Assembly (NCBI GenBank): GCA_023525715.1
Contig: CM042012.1
Location: 119,680,298 to 119,744,297 of the forward strand
Reading direction: 5' to 3'
DNA: 64,000 bases
Origin: Cichorium intybus
Taxonomy: Eukaryota > Streptophyta > Magnoliopsida > Asterales > Asteraceae
The notes under the pieces were generated by a model. That model was given only the letters and a program-made list of their open reading frames with translations, was not told where the DNA came from and searched no databases. Each line of letters begins with the position of its first letter. The first letter of the stretch is position 1. This document shows, piece by piece, positions 59,235 to 64,000 of the stretch. Both the position numbers and the translations under genes were made by a program.

Positions 59235-60047
59235 CTATGAGAAACACACATATGGACTTGTGAGTTATTTGTAAATTGATTATGGAAATTAAGTTTGTAG
59301 ACATTGTTGGGTAAAATGATTGTAAAACACTTGTTGGGCCATTGTTAGGAGTGTTGGGCACCTTTTGGGCTTTCCATGGGTACTAAATGTGAAGCATGTA
59401 GCACTTGCGTGGGCCTCCACAATACTAAGTTTTCACATGTTTTTCCCACTTCTAGGCCCATTAGGGAACTTAATAGTCCAATGAGTTGGGCATTTTGGAG
59501 TGTATCCTTTCGGATACGTTTGATAAGGTCGGGTATTTTGATGGCTCAAAAGTAATGTGAATGACGCGCTTTGGCCTATAGGTTTGGGAACTCTCGCCTT
59601 TGGTCCCCAGGTAAGAAAACTGGTCCCTCGGTTGATTGGGATGTATACGAATGCTTGCCTAGTCAGGACTTTCGGGCTACCGGCACCTCCCCCTTCCAGT
59701 TACTACGCGTCCATTACTATGATCCTACCCAACTAGAGTGGATGACTTTGAATTTCCTATGAGCTCTAAGGAATATATATGTATATACAATTTTTTTTTG
59801 AAACCACTTGAGTATGTGTGTGATTTTCAGAGAAAGAGGAGAAAATTTACAAGTGTATGCACACATATAAGTGTCAGGAGTAATACGTAAGCACATAAGG
59901 GAGCAATTAACACACAAAGGTATTCTTAGAATTTTCTAAGTGCGAATTGCATGCAGTTGTGTGTGCATTTTATAAACTAGCATACGAGAGGACCCTAGAG
60001 GCTATAGACTAGGTCAAGACAATTAACCTAATTCCCTATAGTCAAGG
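59235..60047 (-). other. Tekay-Y leader
   Basis: About 810 bp between primer site and gag; no gene seen. Confidence 0.7.
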
Positions 60048-60059
60048 ACTCTGATACCA
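60048..60059 (-). other. Primer binding site of Tekay-Y (tRNA-Met)
   Basis: Minus strand TGGTATCAGAGT, 3 bp from the LTR end. Confidence 0.88.
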
Positions 60060-60062
60060 ATC

Positions 60063-60782
60063 TGTCACACCCCAATCCTTGGCGGAATCGATCAAGGCGT
60101 GATATATTGTTCAAAGTCTCATGACAACTATGTTATAATATGATTAGATTCAATTAAATACTAAGTATGCAAACAAGATCCACAACATACAAATACAAAT
60201 CCAAATTCGAACAACATTTATTACATCAAATTTAAATAGTCTTGTGGGTTTCTAAGGAACACCCTACTTTTCATCAACTTCATTCTTCAAATCTGCATCA
60301 TGGGTAAAAACAGGTCAACTACGAGAGTTGGTGAGTAATCTAGTTTTATTAAAGAAAATTATGAGTATGAAAAATTATAAAATTTTATAAAATTTAATGT
60401 AGAGTTTATAAAAATAGAGTTTATAAAATTTAATGTAAAAATTTTATAAAATTTAATGTAGAGTTTATAAAAATAGAGTTTTATAAAAAAATAGGTTATT
60501 ATTTGATTATAACAATCTACTTTGATTTGATGTTTAATTATAGCATTCAAGTTTGATTCTTTTAATTTAATTAGAGCATCATACTTTGATTTGATTTTAA
60601 TATGGTATCATAATTTAATTTGATTATAGTTATAACGTTATACTATGCTATATTGCTATTAACGTCAATTTATATCGTAGTGTATGGGTTTTGATCCTAT
60701 TAGCGTCAAGTAATCTCGAGTAGGGTTTATTAAATTTCCAATTGGTTGGGGTGACCCGAATCCATTTTAGGCGGATGTCACA
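60063..60782 (-). repeat. 5' LTR of Tekay-Y, internally deleted
   Basis: 720 bp; ends match the 2695-bp partner. About 2 kb of the middle is missing, and the junction (60375-60490) contains two to three tandem copies of an ATAAAATTTAATGTAGAGTT unit. Confidence 0.9.
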
Positions 60783-60787
60783 ACTGG

Positions 60788-62117
<1,330 letters not shown>

Positions 62118-62930
62118 AACACCCCTCGCTAAAGGTATTTATAAAAATATCATTTTAAAATTCATAAGTTCTTATCAAAGGCATAAATCACCACATGTGG
62201 AAACTTTGGTAGCATAACGCCTCAATGTGGTTAAATTGGCTTTTGAACACCATTTTTTTATATAAATTCATTGGGCTTTGTTTGAAAATCATTCAAAGTT
62301 TAAGTTGTGGAAATCATATGGACCTACTTTCAAAACAACTTAGTTTGTAAAAAAGCGAGGTGGTTACAACCCGAATACCATTACAAATTTCAAATGAAAC
62401 CACACAACCTGTGGCCTTCTAAAATCTCAAGCTCTACTTAATTCATCCTTAATCATCAACCTAAGTACATTTCAAAATAAGTTAGGCAATATAAATGCCT
62501 AGTGAGTCTACTACCAGGGTCAACTCATTGAAAGAAGGTGATGTTAATCGCGTACTCATGTCAAACCCCCAAAACAATTTTTATAACACTCGTATGTCAT
62601 AAAGTGGTTTGGAAGGAAAATTTCTCCAAAGCCATCTTAGTCAACATTTAACTACAACTTGCAATGTCAAGAATAACATCATAGATATAGTTAGGGATTT
62701 ATCCCAAAATCAACATAGTCAACTTGTCATAAAAAACATTATTTATAACAAAATATCATTTCATCATTAATGGGTATATTATGCATGTAATGAATGCACA
62801 TGAAAGTAATCCAATCCCCAAGTCCATCTCACATAAATGGTTCAATAGGCGGTGTAATATTACACATACACCGTCACTTTTTAACTAGGATCTCATGAAC
62901 CACCATTCATGATCCACACACGGGGGTTGT
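62118..62930 (-). repeat. LTR-like sequence, decayed
   Basis: Begins ATAACACCCCTCGCTAAAGG, like the minus-strand 3' end of chromovirus LTRs, and holds CTAGTGAGTCTAC near 62500, similar to the AGTGAGT box of other LTRs here. No clear second end. Confidence 0.35.
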
Positions 62931-63764
62931 GTAACATCCCAAAATTTTAGGGTAAAATTAAAAAAAAAAAATTAAACGGACTCTTCAATATAAGAAAAGC
63001 CACTTAATTAATTTTGACAAAATTCCATAACTTATAAGTTTAATGAAAACACCCCAGGATTAACAGAAGTTAACGAAATCACAATATAGCGGAATATTAA
63101 TTCAAAAACAGTCCTCCAATGAAGCAGCACAGTGTATACACGTCACGCCTTGCCATCCATTGTACCTGATGTACCTGAAACAGTAGTTTATATAGGGAAA
63201 GGGTAAGCACGAAGCTTAGTGAGTTCCTCAAAATACCATACGATCCATCACATAACATACAACACACAATAACCATTCATATGTCTGTGAGACTCACGGG
63301 CTATCCCTGTTCTGCCTGAAGACTCACGGGCGATTCCCGTTCTGTCTTATCGCTCGCAGGCTTTTCCCGTTCCGTCTAATGACTCGCAGGCTATTCCCGT
63401 TCCGCCTATTGGCTCGCAGGCTTTTCCCGTTCCGTCTAATGACTCGCAGGCTATTCCCGTTCCGCCTATTGGCTCGCGGGCTATCCCGTTCCGTCCACAA
63501 ACAATCATTTTCATAGCAATAATTCATACAATTATCATAACATGTAAGATCACCTTAGTCTAACATATCTTCCTTCCTATACATGCAATATCACCTATAG
63601 TATAGTGAGAAGACTCGCCTGATTATAGTTGACTATATCGTTTATCTTTCTCGGCTTTGTATTTCCTTCAACTTTAACTGTTAACATAATAAGAAATCTA
63701 TCATTTCTTAATCCTTAACTATATTGTAGTCGCATCATTAAACCCTTCAGTAATTCCAATATGA
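62931..63764 (-). repeat. Second LTR-like sequence
   Basis: Starts TGTAACATCCCAAAATTTTA (the minus-strand LTR 3' end would be GGGATGTTACA) and contains GCTTAGTGAGTTCCTC near 63213. No primer site to its left. A tandem array lies inside it. Confidence 0.4.
63292..63500. repeat. 30-bp tandem repeat
   Basis: About seven copies of GACTCGCAGGCTATTCCCGT TCCGCCTATT, alternating two variants so that a 60-bp higher-order unit appears (63376-63495). Confidence 0.85.
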
Positions 63765-63930
63765 TACTCCATGATTTATCAAGTAAAGAACAGCCAGGTA
63801 GAAGATTAGATCGGGTGGCAGGATCCTTTCAGCATTTTAGCCTTTCGGAAAATCCAACAACCAGATCCCAAGTAATCGGCCTAGTCACCGTCCTCGTAAG
63901 TAAATCAATCGGTATTATTTTCGGAATTAC
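63765..63930 (-). other. Athila-like leader fragment
   Basis: Closely similar to 7765-7890 in the Athila-A leader, same strand. The sharing includes AAAGAACAGCCAGG, CGGAAAATCCAACAACCAGA and CGTCCTCGTAAGTA. It suggests another Athila-type element at the right edge, with its LTR probably beyond the window. Confidence 0.55.
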
Positions 63931-64000
63931 GAATTGTTATAATAACGACATTTTAAGGTTTTTTGTTTACTATTGTTAGAAATGAGTATAATATAACATA

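Larger units (their letters stand above)
52034..60787 (-). mobile_element. Tekay-like chromovirus (Tekay-Y) inserted in the Tat-X 3' LTR
   Basis: 8744 bp (52039-60782) with a perfect 5-bp duplication ACTGG (52034-52038 and 60783-60787). Minus orientation from the tRNA-Met primer site at 60048-60059. Gag, protease, RT, RNase H and integrase with a C-terminal chromodomain are nearly complete, with two stops and one frameshift. The two LTRs differ greatly in length: 2695 bp (3', left) and 720 bp (5', right). Confidence 0.94.

Overview
This window looks like intergenic, transposon-filled nuclear DNA of a flowering plant, probably a eudicot with a repeat-rich genome. The reasons are Athila, Tat and chromovirus Ty3/Gypsy elements, a Ty1/Copia element, a CACTA transposon, two foldback MITEs, (AT)n microsatellites, and remnants of a plant-type histone H2B gene and a J-domain gene. 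I suspect Asteraceae from general feel only and cannot show it. I see no bacterial genes, CRISPR array, tRNA or rRNA.

Layout. 1-9794 is a minus-strand Athila element (called Athila-A), with its 5' LTR at 8123-9794, a 5.3 kb polyprotein frame broken by only two stops, and a separate 3' gene whose start codon lies in a small upstream exon; its 3' LTR is off the left edge. Athila-A sits in the non-coding interior of another minus-strand element (9795-17165, LTR at 15403-17165). That interior also holds a broken histone H2B copy (10492-10660) and a complete solo LTR with a 5-bp target duplication (10973-13278). A related LTR in opposite orientation lies at 19005-20768. 20800-24665 is the most gene-like stretch: a dead J-domain gene remnant on the minus strand, a plausible small 75-residue gene (22646-22873), and two palindromic MITEs with exact 10-bp and 9-bp target duplications. 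A 2997-bp defective CACTA element follows (24665-27661).

28275-61249 is one old Tat-lineage Gypsy element (Tat-X, about 9.9 kb without insertions). It landed in an (AT)n tract and was later split by three younger full-length elements, each with a perfect 5-bp target duplication: a non-autonomous Athila (Athila-N, 33606-40146, TGAAC) inside the integrase; a Copia element (42415-50223, CCAAG) inside an antisense gene; and a Tekay-like chromovirus (52039-60782, ACTGG) inside the 3' LTR. Hand-counted LTR differences (about 5% for Tat-X, about 2% for each insert) agree with this order. 61347-64000 holds decayed LTR-like sequence, a 30-bp tandem repeat and a fragment of Athila leader.

Most notable pattern: in three LTR types, pairs of short CpG-rich palindromes lie directly upstream of the TATA box. 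In both Athila elements, motifs of the same family-specific type recur inside the element, upstream of and within the intron of the separate 3' gene. This suggests a shared promoter or binding-site system. Athila-N has lost gag-pol but keeps that gene plus an acidic 381-residue protein of unknown function.
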